5,836 nt of DNA from Myxococcales bacterium (GCA_020354595.1 CP070650.1:2028590-2034425), one strand, 5' to 3'; positions 1 through 5,608 are shown, numbered from the stretch's first letter. Notes: generated from the letters alone by a model not told the origin. Translations and numbers: made by a program.

Positions 1-251
1 CGGACGCCCAGGTCGGAGTCCACGTACGACAGGAACGAATAGCCCCATTTCCGGATCGGGTAGGCTCGCAGCATCTCGTTCGGAAGAAGACCCGTCTCCA
101 AGTACCAAATCGACATCTCCGCGCTTCGCTTACCGAGATCGATAAGCAGCAACGACGCGATGTAGATGCGCGCGAGGCCCAACGTACGAACATCTACCGA
201 GAGGAACTTGTCTCGAAGCCAACCGGCGCTCGGTAGGGGGATACTCGCCAT
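1..251 (-). CDS. HTTM-domain (vitamin K-dependent gamma-carboxylase-like) membrane protein, N-terminal part
   Basis: The minus strand is open from an ATG at 251 to the window edge, giving 83 codons with no stop; the C-terminal part lies outside. The segment reading FLSVDVRTLGLARIYIASLL is typical of the start of the HTTM domain, in which a short 'D-R-x-L-x-x-x-R' stretch precedes the first membrane helix. That helix is about residues 26-40. It is followed by an 'ETGLLPNE' segment (about 58-65), matching the family's 'gvLP' turn. HTTM proteins are multi-pass membrane proteins related to vitamin K-dependent gamma-carboxylase; the role of most bacterial members is unknown. No strong ribosome binding site precedes the ATG: a GGTAGGG lies about 12 bases upstream. 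The gene is transcribed away from the noncoding region. Family assignment is from pattern recognition only; the catalytic part is not visible. Confidence 0.8.
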   Translation of the reverse strand, partial: MASIPLPSAGWLRDKFLSVDVRTLGLARIYIASLLLIDLGKRSAEMSIWYLETGLLPNEMLRAYPIRKWGYSFLSYVDSDLGV

Positions 252-485
252 GAGTCGAGCGTACCCTACCAGGAAGCCGTGCGGGCCAACACCACCTCGA
301 CCGCTCGCAGCCCGAGATGACGGTGAGCCATGGTCGTCGCGGATGTCGGACCACCAGACACTTACGGGTTCCAGAACTTGGCCTTCACGTGATAACCCAT
401 GTCGACATGCCGAAGCTCGCAGGTGCTGGCCCTAGAACGCACCGGGTGCGTGCCGACCCCGACGAGGCCGCGCGACCTGTCGGGC

Positions 486-519
486 AAAAGAAAGAGGCGC
501 CCCGGCACGGGACGCCCCT
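486..519 (-). terminator. Intrinsic terminator, minus strand
   Basis: Read on the minus strand, AGGGGCGTCCCG pairs with CGGGGCGCCTCT around a 3-base TGC loop. This makes a continuous 12-bp GC-rich stem with two G-U wobbles, followed directly by the T-rich run TTCTTTT. On the plus strand the two wobbles become A-C mismatches and the trailing tract is only TTTT, so the minus direction is preferred, although some bidirectional activity is possible. It lies about 235 bases upstream of the HTTM start. It would therefore end a transcript coming from the right, where no protein gene is visible. Confidence 0.75.
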
Positions 520-539
520 TTTGGAAGTTCGCTGGCGTC

Positions 540-560
540 GCGACGAGCGCTGCTCGTCGC
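540..560. repeat. Perfect 9-bp inverted repeat (hairpin)
   Basis: GCGACGAGC and GCTCGTCGC flank a 3-base GCT spacer. The hairpin sits 20 bases from the terminator stem, on its upstream side in minus-strand direction. It has no T-run, so it is more likely part of a structured RNA or a protein-binding site than a second terminator. Confidence 0.8.
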
Positions 561-849
561 TTGGCTGTGTGTGCGCATATACGTTGCGTACACCACGACC
601 GCCTTTGTCTGGATTTCGAGCGCGAGGCTCGATGGTGGGCTTATTCAGCCTCACTAGCTTTGCGCGACACGTTTCGGCGCGATGCGTTCCCCGTCGGGAA
701 GCCTGCTAACCCTCCGCGTGAGCTATTGGACTCACTGGAAGAGCTTTGACCGACACGTCCCGTGCGCTGACGTCGTACCTCTCGACTTGTTGAAGGTCTC
801 GAGATACCGAAGGTGCTGCGTAGGTCGCCCTACACTCTTCCTTCGGACA

Positions 850-896
850 GAGTCCCAGCAACGGTTTGGGTTTAGCAAACCGCAGTGATTGGACTC
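850..896. repeat. Nested inverted repeat (two-tier hairpin)
   Basis: The outer arms GAGTCC (850-855) and GGACTC (891-896) enclose inner arms CGGTTTG (862-868) and CAAACCG (876-882), with an asymmetric internal loop of 6 and 8 bases and a 7-base terminal loop. Read as minus-strand RNA, the outer stem extends by three pairs (G-U, C-G, G-U) and the inner stem by one G-U. Read as plus-strand RNA those positions include mismatches. This fits a minus-strand transcript ending at the 486-519 terminator. No known RNA family was recognised. Confidence 0.7.
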
Positions 897-1108
897 CGCG
901 ACGACTCTCGCCGTACCTGAACCCGCGGCTTTCGGCTCGCCGTGGGCGAATTGGGATGCGCTTCATGTGGATCCGATGTCTCATGCCGCCCTGCACCCCA
1001 CTGCCGGTTGTTACACCGTGTGCAGCGGAGCCGCGCAGCATGTTCAGGCCGACGCGTGCAATCCAGAGTTTTAGTTTTCAAAGATGGGCACCCGAACCTC
1101 GTGGGATT

Positions 1109-1141
1109 ACCGTCACCGGTTCCGAACCGGCTTCAGACGGT
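1109..1141. repeat. Nested inverted repeat
   Basis: The outer arms ACCGTC (1109-1114) and GACGGT (1136-1141) enclose the palindrome CCGGTTCCGAACCGG (1116-1130). The palindrome resembles a tRNA T-arm at first sight, but its centre is one base rather than a 7-base loop, so it is not a tRNA. It abuts the next hairpin, sharing two bases with it. Confidence 0.7.
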
Positions 1142-1171
1142 GAGCCGACGCTTTCACCCCGTCGCGCTCAC
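1140..1171. repeat. 11-bp inverted repeat with one bulged base
   Basis: GTGAGCCGACG (1140-1150) pairs with CGTCG and GCTCAC (1160-1164 and 1166-1171), with C1165 bulged and a 9-base loop. Together with 1109-1141 it gives two back-to-back strong hairpins in 63 bases. A weaker 5-bp hairpin follows at 1175-1193. Confidence 0.7.
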
Positions 1172-1236
1172 TCAGGCGGGCGCTCACTCCGCCGAAACGG
1201 TTTGAGCACCGAACCTGTGACGCGCCGTCGCGGTGC

Positions 1237-1267
1237 ACCGGGAGCTCCAGTGCCTGTTGCTCCCGGT
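1237..1267. repeat. Perfect 9-bp inverted repeat
   Basis: ACCGGGAGC (1237-1245) and GCTCCCGGT (1259-1267) flank a 13-base spacer. There is no T-run on either side, so it is not a classic terminator. It belongs to the series of stem-loops between 1109 and 1338. Confidence 0.75.
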
Positions 1268-1297
1268 TTCCGCCTAGAACCTTCGCGACCGCCGTGT

Positions 1298-1338
1298 GGT
1301 GAAACAGAGCGGCGTCCCGATTCCAGCACGCCTTCACC
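1298..1338. repeat. 11-bp inverted repeat with a 7-base bulge
   Basis: GGTGAA (1298-1303) and GGCGT (1311-1315) pair with the contiguous segment ACGCCTTCACC (1328-1338), leaving seven bases bulged on the left arm and a 12-base loop. A weak DnaA-box-like sequence (7/9, minus strand) overlaps the left arm at 1295-1303. Confidence 0.65.
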
Positions 1339-1551
1339 GCTGCGCCTCGCGTCGACGGCCCTCGCCAGGCTTTCGCCCGCCTCGGACCCACGCATCAGCG
1401 CATCGGCTTGTGCAATCCTCACGACCCACGGACACGTCCGGCGCTCTTCGCGCCCCGTCTACCCCAACCAGCAAAAAAATGCCTGCCGGGAGCACACGGT
1501 CATTTCCTTTGCCCTTTGCTTGCGCTCCAGGAACGAAAATGAAACCCGACT

Positions 1552-1571
1552 GCGCGGCCTTGCGGCCTCGC
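1552..1571. repeat. Imperfect 8-bp hairpin
   Basis: GCGCGGCC (1552-1559) and GGCCTCGC (1564-1571) pair with a single mismatch around a 4-base TTGC loop. It lies just left of the AT-richer segment that carries the DnaA boxes. Confidence 0.5.
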
Positions 1572-1715
1572 CTCTTACCCCCGTGAGAGTGAGAAACAAC
1601 AACTTATCGTTGCTGTCGTCAAAAGGGTTGATTCAAAGAACGACCGAAACTCGCTGTCGCGATCTTCCGACCCCTTTTGTCTCCGATCCGCGCAATGAGA
1701 TCAACGAAATTCGCT

Positions 1716-1724
1716 TGTGGGAAA
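1716..1724 (-). promoter_or_regulatory. Weak DnaA-box-like site (7/9)
   Basis: On the minus strand this reads TTTCCCACA, two mismatches from the consensus TTATCCACA but keeping the CCACA core. On its own it would not be worth calling; it counts because of the two better sites nearby and because it mirrors the box at 1734-1742. Confidence 0.4.
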
Positions 1725-1733
1725 TACGATTAA

Positions 1734-1742
1734 TTTTCCACA
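1734..1742 (+). promoter_or_regulatory. DnaA box (8/9)
   Basis: TTTTCCACA differs from the consensus TTATCCACA at one position. It forms part of the right arm of the 1711-1747 inverted repeat. Confidence 0.55.
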
Positions 1743-1764
1743 AGCGATGCACTTTTCGCCCAAG

Positions 1765-1773
1765 TTATCCACA
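1765..1773 (+). promoter_or_regulatory. DnaA box (perfect consensus)
   Basis: TTATCCACA is an exact match to the high-affinity DnaA binding sequence. It lies 31 bases (centre to centre) from the 8/9 box, in the same orientation, and about 40 bases beyond the stop codon of the L,D-transpeptidase gene. Confidence 0.65.
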
Positions 1774-1785
1774 TCAGACGCGAAG

Positions 1786-1820
1786 CCCCGTGGAGACCGC
1801 GAAGCAGTCTCTTTACGGGG
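1786..1820 (-). terminator. Hairpin spanning the L,D-transpeptidase stop codon (terminator-like)
   Basis: Outer arms CCCCGT (1786-1791) and ACGGGG (1815-1820) enclose an inner 8-bp stem, 1793-1800 with 1804-1811, around a 3-base loop. On the minus strand the inner stem is fully paired with one U-G wobble; on the plus strand that pair is a mismatch. This favours function in the L,D-transpeptidase mRNA. The TAA stop (1815-1813) lies in the bulge and outer arm. There is no U-tract, so it may act as a 3' stabiliser or a Rho-linked pause rather than a classic intrinsic terminator. Confidence 0.5.
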
Positions 1821-4032
1821 CGGGAGGAGGTGTCACGGGTACTACCGACGTCGTCATAGGAATGGCGGCCGGCGCAGTGCCCGGCATGCCAGAATCGGAC
1901 GGCGTGCTGCTGACTTCAGCCGTCGTCGCATCGAGGATTTCTAGCTCGTCGGGCGGCGGCGGCGGAACCCAATCAAACGGCATCTCGCGGGGCGTGATCG
2001 TGCCGTGGCGGTCGACATTGACCCACATGCCATCGGGCATCACGTAGGCCTCCACCTCTCGGTCAAAACGTGGCAGCGCGACTTCGATGGGCTCTTTGAC
2101 CTTGCCGCGAACCCTTCCGGGCAACACCTCGACCGGAAGCGGCTCGTCGAGAACGAAGTTGTAGCCGCCCTTGTCGAATTCCATCACGTAGATCTCTTCT
2201 TCGTACTCGAACTCGCGGCGGTACTCCATCGGCTGGGAGCCATAACGCGTGTGGGGCCTGTGCTCGAGGACGAACGACATCAAGCGCACCGCGATGTGGT
2301 TGTGCATCCGGTGACAGCCATGCGAATGGCGCCGCATGATGCTCATGTAGTCGACCGAGCCATGGGTGCGAATGCCTTCGTCGCCGCCGATCTTGGGCTC
2401 GCCGTCCGCGCCTCGGTAGTACTTCCTGTGGTACGCCGCGACCAAACCGTAGGCCGACGCATAGCTCGGGCCCGTCGTGTGGTAGTCGACCTCGAAGTAC
2501 TCCTGGCCCCGCTTCCGCCGCTTGGTCAGCATCACGCGAGGGGGTGTGCTCTCGGGAGGCACCCAGATCGGCGCTGCGGCAATTCGGCTCCAGACGCGCT
2601 TGCCGACCGGCGAGCCCTTGTACTTGAGCATGACCGCGCCGTCGATGAACTCGCCGCGCCAGCCACCGACCGTGGTGCCGAAGCGCGCCAAGGGGATCTT
2701 CTGATCGTTGTAGTTGACGAAGATCGTGAGGCGCGGCCGCCGCGCAACGGGCTGCGAGCGCTTACGCCCCTCTTCGTCGAACGGGAACTCGAACCACACG
2801 TCGCCTCGGTCGATCTCGACTTTCAGGTCCATCGCATCGCTGTAATACGGCGGGAGCTCGATGCCCTGAAGCGCAACGACCTCGTGTGCGGAGACTTCGC
2901 CCAGCGACTGCAACCATGCGTAGGTGGACTCCGGGGTCTGCAACCCAAACGCTGCGATCAGGCGCTCGCGCAGCTGGGATTCAAAATTGGGAATCTGCCG
3001 TTCTTGACCATCTTCGGTCGTGTACGTGCGTGGCTCGCCATCCCGCTTGGTCGACGTGCTCCCATCCTCGATCACCTGCGCCGCGTGCATCGCGCGCTCG
3101 GTCAGCATGCGAATGACGGCTTCCTGCTCGGTCTCTTGCGGCGTCTTCTGCAGCACGGCGAGCGTGTCCTTGCCGATGAAGCCCCAACCGTAGACCCGAT
3201 GACGCCGTTCGAACTCGGCCAGCGCTTCGTGGGTGCGCCAGTCGAAGAGGCCGGGCGTGTACGCGCCTCGTCCCTCGAAGAATCCCTCGCACTCGAGCCG
3301 CGCCTGCGCCGCGGCGATGGCTTCGTACTCGGGCGCAATCCTCCGGTACTCCTCGACCTTTGCCCACTCTTCATCGTCGGCGAGGTGCTCGCGAGTGATC
3401 TGGTCGAGGCTCTCCACTTGCGCGCGCGCGACCAGCGCCTCCATTTGCGGCTTGAAACGCGTGTAGCGATTGACGCGGCGAGTGGGCCTGTAGCCTTTCT
3501 CGTAGGCGAGGAACCCGTCGAAGCTTCGAAGCGTTTCCAGATCGAGCGTGTCGGCGCATTCGAGGGCCCGCACTTCGGCGAAGCGCTCCCTCAGCAGCGT
3601 AAGCGTCGGCAAAATGCCGTATAGCTCGAGGTACTCATCCTTTTGCGCCCGGTAGCCATGGCGGTCCTTGGGGAACTCACCCCGGGCCAGAGCCAGGTAG
3701 GTCCCCCGGTATTGGCTGGGCTTCGCCTCGTCGTCGGGAGACGAGGCCTCCGTGAGAATGTAGGGGGTCCACTCCTCGCCGAGGTCCAACAACAGGTACC
3801 CGCGGGAGTCGGCCTTGGCCGCATCGACCTGACGCTCGGCTTTGCCCTCGCCCCAGAAGGCGACGGGATCTTCCATCTCCTCCGGCTCGGTTTCGGCAAC
3901 CGGCTTCGGCAAGCGCCTCGCTCGCTTCGAGTCGCCCTCGACCGGCGCGGTTGCAGAATCCTGTTTCGGCGCACAGCCATAGAAGGCTGCACACGCCAGA
4001 ATCGTCAATAATCCCAGGCGCACGTGGTCCAC
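1813..4032 (-). CDS. L,D-transpeptidase (YkuD domain) lipoprotein with peptidoglycan-binding-like segment
   Basis: L,D-transpeptidases use a cysteine to form 3-3 crosslinks in peptidoglycan or to attach proteins to it. The catalytic motif is intact: H557-G-S, then S570-H571-G-C573-H-R-M, with the histidine-to-serine spacing seen in YkuD. The YkuD fold spans roughly residues 433-590. Residues about 243-296 resemble a PG_binding_1 module (YTPGLFDWRTHEALAEFERR, then G-F-I-G-K-D-T-L-A-V-L). The N-terminus is a short hydrophobic signal ending at C20 (lipobox FYGC, with an atypical F at -3), suggesting export and lipidation. Residues 40-240 are charged and unassigned. The tail from 684 is Pro- and Ala-rich and probably disordered. 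At 739 residues it is much longer than a minimal YkuD enzyme. The GTG start is chosen because an in-frame stop lies two codons upstream and AAGGTG sits 8 bases before it. It is divergent from the transporter gene. Confidence 0.9.
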   Translation of the reverse strand: MDHVRLGLLTILACAAFYGCAPKQDSATAPVEGDSKRARRLPKPVAETEPEEMEDPVAFWGEGKAERQVDAAKADSRGYLLLDLGEEWTPYILTEASSPDDEAKPSQYRGTYLALARGEFPKDRHGYRAQKDEYLELYGILPTLTLLRERFAEVRALECADTLDLETLRSFDGFLAYEKGYRPTRRVNRYTRFKPQMEALVARAQVESLDQITREHLADDEEWAKVEEYRRIAPEYEAIAAAQARLECEGFFEGRGAYTPGLFDWRTHEALAEFERRHRVYGWGFIGKDTLAVLQKTPQETEQEAVIRMLTERAMHAAQVIEDGSTSTKRDGEPRTYTTEDGQERQIPNFESQLRERLIAAFGLQTPESTYAWLQSLGEVSAHEVVALQGIELPPYYSDAMDLKVEIDRGDVWFEFPFDEEGRKRSQPVARRPRLTIFVNYNDQKIPLARFGTTVGGWRGEFIDGAVMLKYKGSPVGKRVWSRIAAAPIWVPPESTPPRVMLTKRRKRGQEYFEVDYHTTGPSYASAYGLVAAYHRKYYRGADGEPKIGGDEGIRTHGSVDYMSIMRRHSHGCHRMHNHIAVRLMSFVLEHRPHTRYGSQPMEYRREFEYEEEIYVMEFDKGGYNFVLDEPLPVEVLPGRVRGKVKEPIEVALPRFDREVEAYVMPDGMWVNVDRHGTITPREMPFDWVPPPPPDELEILDATTAEVSSTPSDSGMPGTAPAAIPMTTSVVPVTPPPAP

Positions 4033-4127
4033 GATTTAAGCACCTTGGGGCTGAACGCGACCGCGCGCAAGTTTCGGGCGCACTAGGCTGGACGTACCCA
4101 TAGGGGGACGTGCTAGATGGCGCGTGA
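4033..4127. promoter_or_regulatory. Divergent intergenic region
   Basis: These 95 bases must carry the 5' signals of both the L,D-transpeptidase and the transporter. I see no confident sigma-70 -35/-10 pair for either direction. The only clear signals are the AAGGTG at 4041-4046 and an AGGGGG at 4102-4107 on the plus strand. Confidence 0.5.
4041..4046 (-). promoter_or_regulatory. Ribosome binding site of the L,D-transpeptidase gene
   Basis: On the minus strand AAGGTG lies 8 bases before the GTG at 4032. The next in-frame GTG (4023) would be 17 bases away, too far, so this site decides the start. Confidence 0.6.
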
Positions 4128-4155
4128 ATGGGCGTTTTTGAACGGCGCAAGGTAG
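4117..4155 (+). other. Possible 12-codon upstream ORF overlapping the transporter start
   Basis: ATG at 4117 opens a 12-residue frame (MAREWAFLNGAR) ending with TAG at 4153-4155, overlapping the first codons of the transporter in another frame. AGGGGG at 4102-4107 lies 9 bases before this ATG, a better distance than the 20 bases to the transporter ATG at 4128. It may couple translation to the transporter, or be chance. Confidence 0.25.
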
Positions 4156-5534
4156 GTCTCATCCTTACTCCGGCACTGTTCGTAGTGACGTGGTTTGCGC
4201 CGCTCGGATTGGAGCCTCGGCAGCAGCATCTCGCAGCAGTGTTTGCGGCGGTGATCGTCGCGTGGGTGACCGAGGTCATGCCGATCTCCGTCACGGCGCT
4301 GTTGATCGCGCCCGCGATGATCGTCGTCGGCGTGACCGACAGCCGCTCCGCGTTTGCACACTACGCGGACCCGTTGATCTTCCTCTTCATCGGCGGGTTC
4401 TTCATCGCGCGTGCGATGATGCGACACGGGCTCGACCGTCGCATAGCGCGTTCGCTGATGTCGTTTCGCTTGGTGCGCGGCTCGCCGATCCGCATCCGGA
4501 TGGCCTTCATGATGACGGCCATCGTGCTCTCGATGTGGATCAGCAATACGGCCACCGCAGCCATCTTGATCCCCATCCTGCTCGGAACCCTTCCCGAGGA
4601 GGACGACACCAGCCCAGGCAGCGTCCTGGCAATTGCCTACGCTGCCTCAGTCGGAGGGATGGGTACGCTCATCGGAAGCCCACCGAACTTCATCACAGTC
4701 CGGTTCTTGCAGGAGCAGGCCGGCGTGGACTTCGATTTCGTGCAGTGGATGGGGATCGGCATGCCGGCCGCCCTCGTCCTTGTCGTCGTCATCGGCTTCG
4801 TACTGCAATGGCTGGCGCCCCCTCCCCCCGCCGAGACGACCGTGACCGTCGTGACCTCGCCGTGGTCGTGGGGCGAGAAGGTGACGGCGGCTTGCTTCGG
4901 CCTGGCGGTCGCGGGCTGGACGATTCCCGGCATCATGCGGGCGGTCGGCGCACCGCACGCTGCAGAAGTTGCCAAGGCGCTGCCCATCGGTGCAGTGGCG
5001 ATTCTCGCCGCCGCGCCACTGTTCCTCTTTCGTGATGAAGACGGCAAGACCCCCGTGCTGCCGTGGCACGATGCGGCTCGCATCGACTGGGGTCTGATTC
5101 TCCTGTTCGGCGGTGGGCTCTCCCTCGGCGCGCAAATGTTCGAGACGGGGTTGGCGGCCGAGATCAGTCAGTGGTTCCTGCACGTCACCGGAATCTCTTC
5201 TCTCTGGGGGCTGACCGCCGCGCTCATCGTGTTCACCGTGTTCTTCACCGAAGCGTGCTCGAACACCGCGTCGTCGAACATGATCGTGCCGCTCGCCATT
5301 GCGGCCGCGGTCGAGCTCGACGTGTCTCCGCTTCCACCCGCGCTCGCGGTTGGCCTTGCGGCGAGTTGCGCATTCATGCTTCCGATTGCAACCGGACCGA
5401 ACGCGGTCGCGTACGGAACGGGGTTAATCGAGCTTCCTCACATGATGCGCATCGGCTTCCTGCTGAACATCGTTGCTGCACTGACTCTTCTCGCAGTGTT
5501 GTACGCCTTGAGCATCTTCCACGGTTGGGTATAG
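4128..5534 (+). CDS. DASS/SLC13-family anion transporter (sodium:dicarboxylate or sulfate type)
   Basis: A polytopic inner-membrane carrier with many hydrophobic segments, among them 11-25, 35-49, 52-68, 81-96, 125-150, 209-230, 283-301, 321-336, 359-374, 403-421 and 442-464. Both halves of the family's inverted repeat are visible. Each has an SNT motif (S139-N140-T141 and S378-N379-T380) that helps bind sodium and substrate. Each also has a re-entrant partner loop (GSPPN at 183-187 and ATGPN at 421-425). The segment S413-x-x-F-x-x-P-I-A-x-x-x-N425 nearly matches the family signature. At 468 residues it has the usual length. Substrate cannot be read from sequence: succinate, malate or citrate, or sulfate, are all possible. 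The ATG at 4128 has no good Shine-Dalgarno; the AGGGGG at 4102-4107 is better placed for an ATG at 4117 in another frame. The next downstream gene is 74 bases away on the same strand. Confidence 0.92.
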   Translation: MGVFERRKVGLILTPALFVVTWFAPLGLEPRQQHLAAVFAAVIVAWVTEVMPISVTALLIAPAMIVVGVTDSRSAFAHYADPLIFLFIGGFFIARAMMRHGLDRRIARSLMSFRLVRGSPIRIRMAFMMTAIVLSMWISNTATAAILIPILLGTLPEEDDTSPGSVLAIAYAASVGGMGTLIGSPPNFITVRFLQEQAGVDFDFVQWMGIGMPAALVLVVVIGFVLQWLAPPPPAETTVTVVTSPWSWGEKVTAACFGLAVAGWTIPGIMRAVGAPHAAEVAKALPIGAVAILAAAPLFLFRDEDGKTPVLPWHDAARIDWGLILLFGGGLSLGAQMFETGLAAEISQWFLHVTGISSLWGLTAALIVFTVFFTEACSNTASSNMIVPLAIAAAVELDVSPLPPALAVGLAASCAFMLPIATGPNAVAYGTGLIELPHMMRIGFLLNIVAALTLLAVLYALSIFHGWV

Positions 5535-5537
5535 GCG

Positions 5538-5566
5538 CTTGCGGATTTGTTGAGAGCATCTGCGAG
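5538..5566 (+). terminator. Hairpin after the transporter gene (weak terminator or leader hairpin)
   Basis: CTTGCGGAT (5538-5546) pairs with ATCTGCGAG (5558-5566) around an 11-base loop, using two G-U wobbles that exist only in plus-strand RNA. It begins 4 bases after the transporter stop. No T-run follows, so it is at best a weak terminator. It could instead belong to the leader of the next gene. Confidence 0.35.
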
Positions 5567-5597
5567 GGTAACCCACACTTACATTTCCCCACCAGGT

Positions 5598-5603
5598 GAG
5601 AGG
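5598..5603 (+). promoter_or_regulatory. Ribosome binding site of the downstream gene
   Basis: GAGAGG lies 5 bases before the ATG at 5609, good strength and spacing. It supports a real gene beginning there although only 76 codons are in the window. Confidence 0.65.
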
Positions 5604-5608
5604 CAACT

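Larger units (their letters stand above)
1711..1747 (+). repeat. 15-bp inverted repeat carrying two opposed DnaA-box-like sequences
   Basis: TCGCTTGTGGGAAAT (1711-1725) pairs with ATTTTCCACAAGCGA (1733-1747) around a 7-base loop. The only non-Watson-Crick position is G1721-T1737, a G-U wobble on the plus strand and an A-C mismatch on the minus strand. Both arms contain the TGTGG/CCACA core of a DnaA box. No T-run follows on either strand, which argues against a simple terminator. Confidence 0.8.
252..1785. other. Long noncoding region rich in inverted repeats
   Basis: No frame in this 1.5 kb gives a protein with recognisable motifs or balanced composition. The open frames present are short, Arg/Pro/Ser-rich and conflict with one another. 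I found no tRNA T-arm, and no RNase P, tmRNA or SRP signature. What it does contain is listed separately: a minus-strand terminator at 486-519, inverted repeats from 540 to 1571, and a DnaA-box cluster at 1716-1773. The right-hand part (about 1590-1765) is clearly AT-richer than the rest; 1701-1760 is 25 G+C in 60 by hand count. The 252-485 part should hold the promoter of the HTTM gene, but I see no convincing -35/-10 pair. Confidence 0.7.
1590..1785. other. Candidate DnaA-box region (possible oriC)
   Basis: This intergenic segment is AT-richer than its surroundings and has three DnaA-box-like 9-mers within 58 bases: one perfect, one with a single mismatch and one with two. Box centres 2 and 3 are 31 bases apart, close to three helical turns. 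Two further symmetries lie to the left: ACAACAAC/GTTGCTGT (1596-1616, one mismatch) and CAAAAGGG/CCCTTTTG (1620-1627 and 1672-1679). A long noncoding region with clustered DnaA boxes and an AT-rich stretch is the usual form of a bacterial origin. However, there is no dnaA, dnaN, gyrB, parAB or mnmG in view, and three boxes is few. A DnaA-regulated site is the alternative. Confidence 0.4.

Noticed and set aside
362..400. Minus-strand mini-frame ending MGYHVKAKFWNP before a TAA
   Set aside because: The tail looks protein-like, but the frame upstream runs through the 486-519 terminator and is not protein-like; 12 codons with no clear ribosome binding site is too little to call a gene.
966..974. 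Additional DnaA boxes at 966-974 and 1295-1303
   Set aside because: Only 7 of 9 positions match and they are far from the main cluster; expected by chance in a region of this size, so noted only as weak support.
1116..1130. Palindrome resembling a tRNA T-arm
   Set aside because: There is no 7-base T-loop, no acceptor stem and no anticodon arm in the expected places.
1460..1500. A-run at 1473-1479 next to possible stem, read as a minus-strand terminator
   Set aside because: The stem before the T-run on the minus strand is only about 4 bp with a wobble; too weak to support.
252..1785. RNase P RNA, tmRNA, SRP RNA, CRISPR array or integron attachment site
   Set aside because: None of their conserved sequence blocks or regularly spaced direct repeats was found by eye on either strand.
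866..2047. 393-codon plus-strand open frame across the noncoding region into the L,D-transpeptidase gene
   Set aside because: Composition is Arg/Ser/Pro-rich without domain-like segments, it passes through the hairpins and DnaA boxes, and its last 230 bases are antisense to a well-supported gene.
2005..3624. 539-codon plus-strand open frame antisense to the L,D-transpeptidase
   Set aside because: It is the mirror frame of a high-GC gene; stops are avoided by codon bias. The minus-strand product has an intact YkuD motif, and the antisense product has no recognisable motif.
4190..5599. Long alternative frames inside and after the transporter gene (4190-5035, 5063-5599 plus; several minus)
   Set aside because: Arg/His-rich shadow translations of the transporter; the chosen frame has SNT motifs and membrane helices.
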